Assembly (NCBI RefSeq): GCF_900105715.1
Contig: NZ_FNRY01000001.1
Span: forward strand, 1,364,001 to 1,428,000
Direction of reading: 5' to 3'
Source: Paramicrobacterium humi
GTDB lineage: Bacteria > Actinomycetota > Actinomycetes > Actinomycetales > Microbacteriaceae
Length of the DNA: 64,000 bases
Below, one piece after another: positions 1 through 7,843 of this stretch (position 1 is the stretch's first letter; each line of letters opens with the position of its first letter). Below the pieces are notes generated by a model. It had not been told where the DNA came from, did no database searches, and was given only the letters and a program-made list of their open reading frames with translations. Made by a program: the position numbers and the translations under genes.

Positions 1-1446
1 GCTCATGCCGCGGCGGCGCCGGGCGGCATCCGTCGTCCATGTCCAGCGGGTGCTCGCGAGGGTGAGTGCGATCATGACGACGACATTCACCGACATGCCA
101 ACCCACACGGGATGGATGCCGAGGAAGAACGCCGCCGGCGACCAGGCGCCGAGGTGGTACCAGAGCAGTCCGGAGCCGAAGCCCGCGACCATAGCCGGGA
201 TGGCGGCCCGCCGTGTGGCGAGTGGCCAGAAGAATGCGGCGAGCACAGGAGCAAGCGTCGCACCGTTGCGCAACGTCCAGGCGAGAACGTTCCACCATGC
301 GGCCTGCTCGGTGCGCAAGAAGGCGAACCCGATCATGAGCGCCGTGAGCACGACAAGCGACCAGCGCGTATACCGCACGAGGTCGGCTTCGCTCGCGCTC
401 GGGCGAATCGCCCGGCCCACGTCTCGGCCGAGGCTCGTCGCGCCCGAGAACTGGCAGGGACCGGCCCAGCCGAGAGCGCACGCCCAGATGCCGAGGAAGA
501 ACACTCCGGTGAGCGGCGCCGGCAGAACTTCGGCGATGTAGGTTGGCGTCGCGACGAGCGGCAGCGCAGCATTCGGCACGACGACCGCCGCTGCCGTGCC
601 GAGCACGACGCCGAGAATGATGAGCGGCATGCCGAGCCCGGCGGCGAGGAACAGTCCCTTCTGCCCCTCTTCGGGAGTGCGGCACGACAAGCTCATCTGG
701 AATGCAGCCTGCGCGAGCAGCACGTTGACGACGAACGTGCCGAACCATGCGGCGATGAGGGTGACGCCCGCGCTCGTCGGGTCGACCATCTCTGGCCTGC
801 TCTGTGCAAGTTCGGCCAGGCCGGCGATGCCCGGGTTCACGAGGAACGCGATGACTCCGACGACGAGCATGGCCAGGAAGACGACGCAGTTCATCGTCTG
901 CGTGAACGCGACGGCGCGCATCCCGCCCGCCCAGAGGAAGAACAGCAGGAGCACGGCCGTCACGCCGATCGCGGCGTAGATCGACAGGTCGGTGAACGCG
1001 TGCAGTGCCGACGCGAACGCGATCGCCGTCGCGACCGACCACATCGGGAACGTGAACGCCGTGATCGCGCCCGCGATGCCCTGCGCGAGACGGCCGAAGC
1101 GCTCCCCGATGATTCCCGTGACGGTCACGACGAGTCGTTCGCGAAGCGGCTTCACGAGCAGCAGGGCGATGAGGATAACCTGCACGCTCTCGGCGACGCC
1201 GTACCAGATTGCTGAGATGCCCGTTCGGTAGCTGAGTTCGAGGATCGAGATGAACGACGAGCCGGAGAACAGCCCGGTGATGCAGAACGCGACGGTCCAC
1301 TTGCTGAAGCTGCGACCGCCGACGAAGAAGCCGGCGCCACCCGCCCCGGAAAGCACGGCGCGCCGTTGCAGCATCCGGCCGACAATCACGAGCGCGGCCG
1401 TGTAGGCGAGAGCGAGCCCGATGGTCCAGAGGCCTGCTGCGGTCAT
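1..1446 (-). CDS. Sodium:solute symporter (SSS family), C-terminus cut by window edge
   Basis: Secondary transporter predicted to couple sodium influx to uptake of an organic solute across the membrane. The minus-strand frame is open from an ATG at 1446 to the left edge (482 codons, no stop). It begins with a membrane helix (LWTIGLALAYTAALVIVG), followed by FFVGGRSFSKW and FSGSSFISI, the TM1-TM2 features of SSS proteins. About a dozen further hydrophobic segments follow, including VLLLFFLWAGGMRAVAFTQT, typical of the TM5-6 region in this family. SSS proteins are usually 460-530 residues, so little is missing. The start overlaps the stop of the OsmC-like gene as ATGA, so the two are probably one transcript with coupled translation. 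The substrate cannot be read from sequence; the neighbouring aldolases and carboxylate transporter make an organic acid plausible (inference). Confidence 0.85.
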   Translation of the reverse strand, partial: MTAAGLWTIGLALAYTAALVIVGRMLQRRAVLSGAGGAGFFVGGRSFSKWTVAFCITGLFSGSSFISILELSYRTGISAIWYGVAESVQVILIALLLVKPLRERLVVTVTGIIGERFGRLAQGIAGAITAFTFPMWSVATAIAFASALHAFTDLSIYAAIGVTAVLLLFFLWAGGMRAVAFTQTMNCVVFLAMLVVGVIAFLVNPGIAGLAELAQSRPEMVDPTSAGVTLIAAWFGTFVVNVLLAQAAFQMSLSCRTPEEGQKGLFLAAGLGMPLIILGVVLGTAAAVVVPNAALPLVATPTYIAEVLPAPLTGVFFLGIWACALGWAGPCQFSGATSLGRDVGRAIRPSASEADLVRYTRWSLVVLTALMIGFAFLRTEQAAWWNVLAWTLRNGATLAPVLAAFFWPLATRRAAIPAMVAGFGSGLLWYHLGAWSPAAFFLGIHPVWVGMSVNVVVMIALTLASTRWTWTTDAARRRRGMS

Positions 1447-1952
1447 GAGGCGCCGTTCGTGCTCGGCTCGTAGCGCCAATCGATCGTGAGGGGGACACCA
1501 GCATCGCGGACGAGGTTGATGGCGGGGCATCGCTTCTCGCTCTGCCGCACGAGTTCGCCACGCTGCTCTGCCGTCGCATCGGTGCGGATCTCGATCGACA
1601 GAGCGTAGTCGGTGTAATGCGGCGACACGTCGGCGGTGCCGCGGAAGCCGCGCACATCCATGTGCGCATGCGAGGCGGTCTCGATGCCGTCGAGGTGAAT
1701 GTCGAGTTCGGCTGCGACGGTCTCGACGACGACGGTGATACAGCCGTTGAGGGCGCCCGCGATGAACTCCATCGGCGTCGGTGCCGAATTCGTGCCGCCG
1801 ACCGGTTCGGGCTCGTCGATATGGAACGAGAAATCCCGGATGCTGACATCGGTCGTCATGTGCCCACGCCACGACCCGCGAGCGCGAACCGACTTCAGCT
1901 GGGGAGCATCGGCCGTCACGGTGGAAGCAGGGGGCGTCGCGGAAGTGGTCAC
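1443..1952 (-). CDS. OsmC family protein
   Basis: 169-residue OsmC/Ohr-superfamily protein. Members are cytosolic, dimeric, thiol-based (hydro)peroxide reductases. Visible family features are VGGTNSAPTPMEFIAGAL followed by NGCI (the first conserved cysteine region), and SEKRCPAINLV containing the second conserved cysteine near residue 145. The chosen start is GTG at 1952, which leaves about 30 residues before the conserved GSWRGHMTTDV strand. No strong Shine-Dalgarno sequence precedes it. A perfect 11-bp inverted repeat (1972-1996) lies just upstream. The gene is translationally coupled to the downstream symporter. A decayed close relative lies at 19226-19633 and a more distant OsmC protein at 44842-45387. 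The two cysteines support a peroxidase-like role; the substrate is unknown. Confidence 0.85.
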   Translation of the reverse strand: MTTSATPPASTVTADAPQLKSVRARGSWRGHMTTDVSIRDFSFHIDEPEPVGGTNSAPTPMEFIAGALNGCITVVVETVAAELDIHLDGIETASHAHMDVRGFRGTADVSPHYTDYALSIEIRTDATAEQRGELVRQSEKRCPAINLVRDAGVPLTIDWRYEPSTNGAS

Positions 1953-1971
1953 GTGATGATCAAAGCGCGCT

Positions 1972-1996
1972 CGTTCGCGCTGCGCCAGCGCGAACG
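1972..1996. repeat. Perfect 11-bp inverted repeat upstream of the OsmC-symporter operon
   Basis: Arms CGTTCGCGCTG (1972-1982) and CAGCGCGAACG (1986-1996) with a 3-base centre. The element is 20 bp upstream of the GTG start of the OsmC gene, in the space divergent from the DhaK-DhaL kinase. It could be an operator or a 5'-leader hairpin. A related half-site, GAGCGTTCGCGC, occurs nearer the kinase at about 2105-2116. Confidence 0.5.
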
Positions 1997-2169
1997 TAAC
2001 GTGCTGTAATGTCGCGAGAGTAACGGCGCCGCGGCCACGGTCGAGCCGGTGAAGGTGTCCTGGTATTCGGAGCTTCCGTGCAGCGTCGACGATGAATGAT
2101 GCGCTCGAGCGTTCGCGCCCAGAAATGACGGACCGAATCGGGCGTCGATCACGACAATGGAGTGTGCGA

Positions 2170-3873
2170 ATGCGAAAGATCATCAACTCGGCCGATCAAT
2201 TTGTTGACGAAGTTCTCGACGGCGTACTTCTCGCGCACGGAAACCAGTTGCGCTCCGCGACGCGCGACAACCGCGCGATCGTGCGCGCCGACGCTCCCGC
2301 TCCTGGACGCGTCGGAATCGTGACGGGCGGAGGCTCGGGACACCTGCCGTTCTTCCTCGGTTACGTCGGCAAAGGCCTGTGCTCCGCCGTCGCCGTCGGA
2401 AACGTCTTCTCCTCTCCCTCCTCGGCGCAGATCCACGCGGCATCCGTCGCCGTCTCGGCGGGAGCCGGCCTGCTCTATCTGTACGGCAACTACGGCGGCG
2501 ACGTCTACAACTTCGACATGTCAGCCGACCTGTGCCGCTCCTCGGGCATCGACGTACGCACGGTCCTCGGCACTGACGACATCGAGTCTGCTCCCGCAGG
2601 GCAGGAGAACACGAGGCGTGGCGTCGCGGGACTCGTGCTCGTGTACAAGGTGGCCGGGGCCGCCGCGGAGCGGCTCTATTCGCTCGACGACGTTGAACGC
2701 ATCGCCCGCAAGGCGGTCGCCGCCACGAGGACCATGGGGGTCGGGCTGTCGCCAACGGTGCTGCCCGCCGCAGGCGAAGAGACATTCACCCTTGACGAGG
2801 GCGAAATGGAGATCGGCGTGGGGATCCACGGTGAGAAGGGGACGCACAGAGGCCCCCTCGAGTCAGCAGACGAGATCACGGACCGCTTCCTTGCACAGCT
2901 CGACACCGAGCTCGACCTCACCGAAGGCGCACGGGTCGCCGTGCTCGTCAACGGGCTCGGTGCGACGCCGCTCGAGGAACTGTACGTCGTGTACAGGCGC
3001 GTGCACCGCGTGCTCGCCGACCGCGGCGTGAGCATCGCTTACCGGCTCATCGGCGAGTACGTCACAAGCCTCGAGATGGCCGGAGCCTCGCTCTCGATCA
3101 TGCAGCTCGACGACGAGCTCGAAGAGCTGCTCAACGATCCGGCCGCTTCACCCTTCTTCAAACAGGGTGAGGTCGCGGACATCGACGTGGCACCCACGGT
3201 GATCGACGCGAGCAACGAGAGCTCGAGCGGCGTCGAGATCGGGCGCATGGGGCACCCGAGCGCGCTGCGCGCCGTACTGCTCGCGGCCCTGCCGCGTATG
3301 TCCGCGCACAAGGAAGAGCTCCGCGACCTCGATGCCGCGCTCGGCGACGGGGACCTGGGCATCACGGTGACCTCGGGCAGTGAGGCCGTCGTCGACGTTC
3401 TGGAGGACCTGCCTGAAGATGTCGATGCTCGCAGCATCCTGTCATCGATTGGCCTCGCGTTCTCGGGAGCGAACCCGTCGACGTTCGCCGCGCTCGTGGG
3501 CAGCGGGCTCATCGGTGCGGCAGAGTCGTTCGCGCCCGAAGAAGACCTGATCGGAGCGCGCATTGCGCCGTTGCTCCGCGCAGTCACCGATCGAATCGCC
3601 GAGCGTGGCGGGGCACAGGTCGGGGACAAGACGCTTCTTGACGTGCTGGATGCTGTCGCCAGCGCACTCGAGCACGGCAGCGCCCTTGACCGCATCGCCG
3701 ACGTGGCGAAGACGACCGTCGACGAGACGGCTCAGCTGAAGTCGAAGCGAGGCAGGGCGGCGTGGCAGCAGGAGCGGTCAGTCGGGCAGGCCGATCCGGG
3801 AAGCGTCGCGATCCAGCGATTCGTGGAGGAGATCGTTCGGGCCGCCGACCATTCCGGGGCATCCGGCGCCTGA
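2170..3873 (+). CDS. Dihydroxyacetone kinase family protein (DhaK-DhaL fusion)
   Basis: 567-residue ATP-dependent kinase of the fused Dak type, predicted to phosphorylate dihydroxyacetone or a small ketose such as erythrulose. The N-terminal DhaK domain shows GIVTGGGSGHLPFF and the EIGVGIHGEKG segment, whose histidine covalently binds the ketose substrate in this family. The C-terminal DhaL domain shows LDAALGDGDLGITV, the metal/ATP-binding aspartate cluster. The start chosen is ATG 2170, preceded by GGAG at good spacing; an upstream ATG at 2092 would add a 26-residue non-homologous tail. Paralogues of this fusion in actinobacteria include L- and D-erythrulose kinases, so the acid-sugar locus at 53-63 kb could supply a substrate. 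That link is inference across 50 kb. The DhaL end is close to, and convergent with, the aldolase gene. Confidence 0.9.
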   Translation: MRKIINSADQFVDEVLDGVLLAHGNQLRSATRDNRAIVRADAPAPGRVGIVTGGGSGHLPFFLGYVGKGLCSAVAVGNVFSSPSSAQIHAASVAVSAGAGLLYLYGNYGGDVYNFDMSADLCRSSGIDVRTVLGTDDIESAPAGQENTRRGVAGLVLVYKVAGAAAERLYSLDDVERIARKAVAATRTMGVGLSPTVLPAAGEETFTLDEGEMEIGVGIHGEKGTHRGPLESADEITDRFLAQLDTELDLTEGARVAVLVNGLGATPLEELYVVYRRVHRVLADRGVSIAYRLIGEYVTSLEMAGASLSIMQLDDELEELLNDPAASPFFKQGEVADIDVAPTVIDASNESSSGVEIGRMGHPSALRAVLLAALPRMSAHKEELRDLDAALGDGDLGITVTSGSEAVVDVLEDLPEDVDARSILSSIGLAFSGANPSTFAALVGSGLIGAAESFAPEEDLIGARIAPLLRAVTDRIAERGGAQVGDKTLLDVLDAVASALEHGSALDRIADVAKTTVDETAQLKSKRGRAAWQQERSVGQADPGSVAIQRFVEEIVRAADHSGASGA

Positions 3874-3916
3874 GTACTCGCTCGGCGCTTCACGACCCCG
3901 ACAAGGCTGATCCGGC

Positions 3917-4669
3917 TCAGCCGCGCGCGGCTCGCGCCGCAGCCTCCGAGGACTCCACGAGCAGGGTGGTGTCGGTGTGCGAGATGACGAAATCGACGCC
4001 GTAGTCTCGCCAGTGCCCGATTTCGGGCGTGCCGTTGCAATCCACCCCGACGGCGATTCCGCCTGCATGCGCTACGTCGACGATTCGTTCGATCACATTC
4101 TGGAGGTCTGGCGACTCCGGGAAGCGCACCCGACCGAACCCCATGCTCAGGGCCAGGTCGTTTGGCCCCACGTAAACCGCGGTGAGGCCTTCGACCCGCA
4201 CGATCTCGTCGATGTTCGCGTAGCCCTCTGCCGTCTCGATCATGGCGATGCAGGTAGCCTTCTCATCGCCTTCGGCTACGTCGACCAGGTGCCGTCGTGC
4301 CGTGGTCCACAGCGGCCCCCAGCTTCGGTTCCCGGCGGGAGCGTACCGGCAGGCGGTGACCGCTTGCCGCGCCTCGGCGGCAGTGCTCACCATCGGTACG
4401 ATGACGCCCTCCGCCCCGAGGTCGAGCGCGCGCATCAGCAGGTCCGGAGTGTTCCACGGAACCCGGATCACCGGGGCCGAAGGTGTGTGCTCCAAGGCGT
4501 TCATGATGGCAGGTGCCGACGCCATGCTTGCGAAGCCGTGCTGGAGGTCGACCACGACAAAGTCGAATCCCGATCGGCCGGTGATCTCCGCGGCGATGGG
4601 GTCGTCGAGACCGCTCCACACCCCGTATGCGAGCGTATCGGCGGTCAGGACCTGCTTGAGCGTCGTCAT
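3917..4669 (-). CDS. HpcH/HpaI family class II aldolase
   Basis: 250-residue divalent-metal-dependent TIM-barrel aldolase. Family members reversibly cleave 4-hydroxy-2-keto acids to pyruvate plus an aldehyde. Visible catalytic elements are VVVDLQHG (general-base histidine), VIRVPWN (pyruvate-binding arginine), IAMIETAEG (metal-binding glutamate) and YVGPNDLALSMG (metal-binding aspartate). Two starts are possible. ATG 4675 overlaps the stop of the upstream GntR gene as ATGA, but AAAGGGG sits only one base before it. ATG 4669 has that same site at normal spacing and is preferred. The gene is co-transcribed with gntR on the minus strand, so that regulator probably controls it. Substrate unknown; a 2-keto-3-deoxy sugar acid fits the nearby transporter and DapA-like aldolase. 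Confidence 0.88.
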   Translation of the reverse strand: MTTLKQVLTADTLAYGVWSGLDDPIAAEITGRSGFDFVVVDLQHGFASMASAPAIMNALEHTPSAPVIRVPWNTPDLLMRALDLGAEGVIVPMVSTAAEARQAVTACRYAPAGNRSWGPLWTTARRHLVDVAEGDEKATCIAMIETAEGYANIDEIVRVEGLTAVYVGPNDLALSMGFGRVRFPESPDLQNVIERIVDVAHAGGIAVGVDCNGTPEIGHWRDYGVDFVISHTDTTLLVESSEAAARAARG

Positions 4670-4671
4670 CC

Positions 4672-5340
4672 TCATTCCCCTTTGGCTCGTCGATGAGCGG
4701 CCAGCATGAGCTGGTGCGATCCTTCCAAGTGTTCACGAAGCTCCTTGGCGACCGCCTGGCCGTCTCCAGTCTTCATGAGCTCCAGCAGCGTGCGGTGCTT
4801 CCCGGCCGATTCGTGAAGGTCGAGCTCCACGTGCACGGTGGTGCGCAGCAGCGTGCCGAGTATCGGCGAGTACTGGCGCCAGACGTCCGCGAGGCGGCGG
4901 TGGCCGGAGAGCGCGTAGATCAAGTTGTGGAACTGGATGTCGGCCGCAGCGAAACCATCACCGTCTCGCGCATCCGCCGCATTCTCGAGCGTCTCGACGC
5001 AAGCCGCCATCTCGCCCCACCCGTCGCCCCCGACATTGCTCAGCGCAAGATCAGCGGCGAGCAGTTCGATCGCCTCTCGCAGTGAGTACAACTCGTCGAT
5101 GTCACGCACATCGATGCCGATCACGTATGTGCCGTTCCCGCGCGATTCGACGAGGCTCTCGATCTCGAGCCGCCGCAGCGCGTCCCTGATCGGACCGCGG
5201 CTGACCCCGAACTGCTCGGCCAGCTGCTCTTCGACGAGTCGTTGGCCTCGCGGCAGTTCGCCGCTGACGATGGAATCCCGCAGGTGCTCGGTGACTTGCT
5301 CGCCATACGCCCGTCTTCGGACCGGCTTGAACGCTGTCAT
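4672..5340 (-). CDS. GntR family transcriptional regulator, FadR/FCD type (copy 1)
   Basis: 222-residue DNA-binding regulator. The N-terminal winged helix-turn-helix covers about residues 8-75 (EQLAEQFGVSRGPIRDALRR is the recognition region). The C-terminal all-helical FCD domain has the expected histidines (FHNLIYALSGHRRL, ESAGKHRTLLELM, REHLEGSHQLM) that bind a metal and a carboxylate ligand. Start ATG 5340 has a strong GGGAGGAAG ribosome-binding site. The gene runs divergently from a second GntR regulator, with only about 105 bp between them carrying repeated candidate operators, and is coupled to the HpcH/HpaI aldolase. The ligand is probably a sugar acid or carboxylate, by family and context. 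Confidence 0.9.
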   Translation of the reverse strand: MTAFKPVRRRAYGEQVTEHLRDSIVSGELPRGQRLVEEQLAEQFGVSRGPIRDALRRLEIESLVESRGNGTYVIGIDVRDIDELYSLREAIELLAADLALSNVGGDGWGEMAACVETLENAADARDGDGFAAADIQFHNLIYALSGHRRLADVWRQYSPILGTLLRTTVHVELDLHESAGKHRTLLELMKTGDGQAVAKELREHLEGSHQLMLAAHRRAKGE

Positions 5341-5369
5341 GTCTGCTTCCTCCCCGACAGTGAGACCTC

Positions 5370-5398
5370 TTGACATGCTAGACGGATATCTGTTTACT
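5370..5398 (+). promoter_or_regulatory. Predicted promoter of the GntR2-TctCBA operon
   Basis: TTGACA (5370-5375), 17-bp spacer, TTTACT (5393-5398). The -10 box overlaps the first tandem repeat of the candidate operator, which suits repression by one of the flanking GntR proteins. Confidence 0.5.
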
Positions 5399-5419
5399 GT
5401 TCTCTGTTCACGGTTAACA
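5389..5419. promoter_or_regulatory. Candidate GntR operator cluster between divergent gntR genes
   Basis: A 12-bp direct repeat, TCTGTTTACTGT (5389-5400) and TCTGTTCACGGT (5403-5414), matches at 10 of 12 positions with 14-bp periodicity. The second copy overlaps an imperfect inverted repeat, TGTTCA-CGG-TTAACA (5405-5419). FadR-type regulators bind short TNGT...ACNA palindromes, so these are plausible sites for one or both adjacent regulators. Confidence 0.45.
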
Positions 5420-5445
5420 ATGCCGTCAGACAGGGATGAAACGAC

Positions 5446-6120
5446 GTGGTTTCCACCGATACAATCGAGCGCGCCAACCTTGGCTCTCAAGTCGCGCAGC
5501 GACTGCGGGGAATGATCCTGCGCCGCGACTTGCCTGATGGCATGCGCCTGGTGGAAGAAGAACTGGCCAGTCGCTTCGAAGTGAGCCGCGGACCCATTCG
5601 CGATGCGCTCAAGCAATTGGAGCGTGAAGGTCTCGTGGCGTTGCAGAAGCGCGCCGCGTACGTGATCGGCCTCACCGTCGAAGACATCGCGCATTTGTAC
5701 GACCTGCGCAAGGCGCTCGAGCTCCTCGCCGTCGAATCGGTTGTCCGCCACGCTACCGACGACCAGTTCGCACAAATGCAGGAGTGTGTCGAGCGGATGC
5801 GAGAGGCAGCGATCGCCGACGACCATTCCGCGTTCGCTGATGCCGACGTTGACTTCCACGACCTGCTTTTCACGATCTCCCGCAACCGTCGTGTCGCCGA
5901 CGTGTGGCACCAATACATGCCGATCCTCGTCACGATCCTTCAGTCCGCGGTCGGGCATGACGAGCGTCTTCACCAGTCGGCTGAAGACCACAACTCACTG
6001 CTCGCAATGCTTCGGAGCGGAGATGAGCGCGTCGCCGCCGAAACCGGCGACCACATAGATCGCGCCCGTGATCGCATGATCGCGGCATACGAACGGCTCT
6101 CCACTCCCGCTGATGGGTGA
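5446..6120 (+). CDS. GntR family transcriptional regulator, FadR/FCD type (copy 2)
   Basis: 224-residue regulator with the same architecture as its divergent neighbour. The winged helix is at about residues 10-75 (EELASRFEVSRGPIRDALKQ), and the FCD ligand domain has histidines in DVDFHDLLFTISRNRR, RLHQSAEDHNSLL and TGDHIDRARDR. The start is GTG 5446 with AGGGA about ten bases upstream. It is the first gene of a plus-strand run continuing into the TctC-TctB-TctA transporter and DapA-like aldolase, which it probably controls. The two regulators are similar throughout, suggesting an old duplication with one copy per operon. Whether they cross-regulate through the shared 105-bp region cannot be told from sequence. 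Confidence 0.9.
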   Translation: MVSTDTIERANLGSQVAQRLRGMILRRDLPDGMRLVEEELASRFEVSRGPIRDALKQLEREGLVALQKRAAYVIGLTVEDIAHLYDLRKALELLAVESVVRHATDDQFAQMQECVERMREAAIADDHSAFADADVDFHDLLFTISRNRRVADVWHQYMPILVTILQSAVGHDERLHQSAEDHNSLLAMLRSGDERVAAETGDHIDRARDRMIAAYERLSTPADG

Positions 6121-6186
6121 CCTTCCCCCTCGGCTCATCCACGACCATTTGCATCATGCAACGCACCACCAGAGAAAGGCAAAGAA

Positions 6187-7182
6187 GTGAAACTTCACCA
6201 TGGCAACAAGAAGGGCTTGTTCAAGCACGCCCTTGCTGTCACAGCGACCATCGGCATGGCCGCTGCGCTGGTCGGCTGTTCATCTAACGGAGGAGACTCA
6301 GGCAAGGCCGCCTCGGGCTCCGACTACCCGAACAAGCCGATCACCCTCACGGTCCAGGCCGCGCCGGGTGGCGGTTCCGACCTCGCCTCGCGGACCATCG
6401 CGAAGGTCCTTGAGAAGGAGCTCGGCACGAGCATCGTCGTCGAGAACCGTCCCGGCGCTTCCGGGTCCCTCGCGGTGAAGTACGTCGCGGGCCTGAAGCC
6501 CGACGGCTACCACATCGGGTTCACCCCCGTTGAGCTGGCCATGTTCGATCACCTCGGCTATGACGTCTCTCCTGATGACGTGCAGCTGCTGGGCGAGATC
6601 ATGAACCAGCCGGGCACCATCGCGGTTCCGGCCGACAGCCCATATAAGGACCTGAAGAGCCTCGTCGAGGCCGCCAAGACCAAGAAGATCACGGTGAGCA
6701 ACTCCGGTGCCGGGTCGTCGTGGGAAGCCGCGACCAAGCTCCTCGGCAAGGCCGGGGGCGTTGAATTCACGCCTGTTCCGTTTGACGGTGGAGCCCCGGC
6801 CGTGACCGCCGCGTCAGGCGGTAAGGTCGACGCCGTTGTCGCGGGCGCTGGCGAAACCCACGCGGCTGTTGAGAATGGCCAGCTACGCGTGCTCGCGATC
6901 TTCAGCCCTGACCCGCACCCCGTCTTCACCGACATCCCAACGGCCAAGTCACAGGGCTACGACATCGACTTCGGTGCTTGGGGCGGCCTGTACGCACCAA
7001 AGGGTCTGCCGGATGATGTTGCGAAGACGCTGGAGGACGCGATTGCGAAAGCCGTCAAGTCGCCCGACTTCGTGGACCCGATCAGCAAGACGGGCACGGT
7101 CGTCGTCTACAAGGATGCCGCTGACTTCACCAAGTTCGTGAACGAAGAGCACGAGCGCTTCGGCGAAGTCCTCGAGAAGTAA
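6187..7182 (+). CDS. tctC: Tripartite tricarboxylate transporter solute-binding lipoprotein (TctC family)
   Basis: 331-residue extracytoplasmic binding protein. The N-terminus is a lipoprotein signal ending in LVGC (cysteine at about residue 31), followed by a Ser/Gly-rich linker. The mature protein starts with YPNKPITLTVQAAPGGGSD, the Bug/TctC fold signature. NRPGASG and LKPDGYHIGF are two further conserved segments near the ligand carboxylate-binding loops. It should deliver a carboxylate to the TctA/TctB membrane pair. The start is GTG 6187 with AGAAAGG upstream. It follows the GntR regulator by 66 bp and precedes tctB by 40 bp. The exact carboxylate is not predictable; the DapA-like enzyme at the operon end suggests a keto or sugar acid. 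Confidence 0.92.
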   Translation: MKLHHGNKKGLFKHALAVTATIGMAAALVGCSSNGGDSGKAASGSDYPNKPITLTVQAAPGGGSDLASRTIAKVLEKELGTSIVVENRPGASGSLAVKYVAGLKPDGYHIGFTPVELAMFDHLGYDVSPDDVQLLGEIMNQPGTIAVPADSPYKDLKSLVEAAKTKKITVSNSGAGSSWEAATKLLGKAGGVEFTPVPFDGGAPAVTAASGGKVDAVVAGAGETHAAVENGQLRVLAIFSPDPHPVFTDIPTAKSQGYDIDFGAWGGLYAPKGLPDDVAKTLEDAIAKAVKSPDFVDPISKTGTVVVYKDAADFTKFVNEEHERFGEVLEK

Positions 7183-7222
7183 GATCCCGCAATTACCACC
7201 CCCATGGTGAAGGTGATGATCA

Positions 7223-7843
7223 GTGAAATTACGACGTAATAAGCGAGAGGGCTCCGCGGCAAAAGCCGCGGGGCCGTCCCGGCCGGCCGAGACACCCGAG
7301 GTCACGAGGTCGGAGAGCCTGGCCGAGGGGATCAGCGCGGAAGAACTCGCAATGGTCGAGGAGATGGAGCGCGAGGTCTCGGCTCTCCAAGCCAAGCCCT
7401 CCCGCTGGCTCGAACGGGTGATTGCGCTCTCGCTCGTCGGTCTCTGCGTGCTGGGGATCATCGGCTCTCGGCTCATTGAAGTGCGTACCGAGACGGGAGG
7501 AATCGACCCCCGGTGGTGGCCCACGCTGATGTGTGGGATATCGCTCGGGCTCTCCCTGCTCCTCACTGTCATCGCCTTCACCCGTCCTCCCTTTGACCGG
7601 GAGGACCTCGAGGTCACGAACCGCGGCGGCTGGCTTCGACTGGTCTGCACGATCGTACTGTCCGCGCTCTATATCGTCGCCTGGACGCTGAGCGGAAACT
7701 TCGTTGTCCCCTCGGTGATCCTCTTGGTCGCCCTGATGTGGGTCTATGACGGTCGGGGCTGGAAGGCCTTGGTCATCTACCCGATCGCCACTGTGGCGTT
7801 CATCTACCTGCTCTTCCACACGCTCTTGAAGGTGCCGCTATGA
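7223..7843 (+). CDS. tctB: Tripartite tricarboxylate transporter small membrane subunit (TctB family)
   Basis: 206-residue membrane protein with four predicted helices (about residues 66-84, 101-121, 137-157 and 160-203, the last region probably two short helices). This matches the small TctB subunit, which stabilises TctA. An unusual charged N-terminal tail of about 60 residues (EEL...EEMEREVSALQ) is probably cytosolic and partly coiled-coil; many TctB proteins lack this. The start is GTG 7223 with AGGTGA upstream. The stop overlaps the tctA start as ATGA, implying coupled translation and equal stoichiometry. Confidence 0.85.
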   Translation: MKLRRNKREGSAAKAAGPSRPAETPEVTRSESLAEGISAEELAMVEEMEREVSALQAKPSRWLERVIALSLVGLCVLGIIGSRLIEVRTETGGIDPRWWPTLMCGISLGLSLLLTVIAFTRPPFDREDLEVTNRGGWLRLVCTIVLSALYIVAWTLSGNFVVPSVILLVALMWVYDGRGWKALVIYPIATVAFIYLLFHTLLKVPL

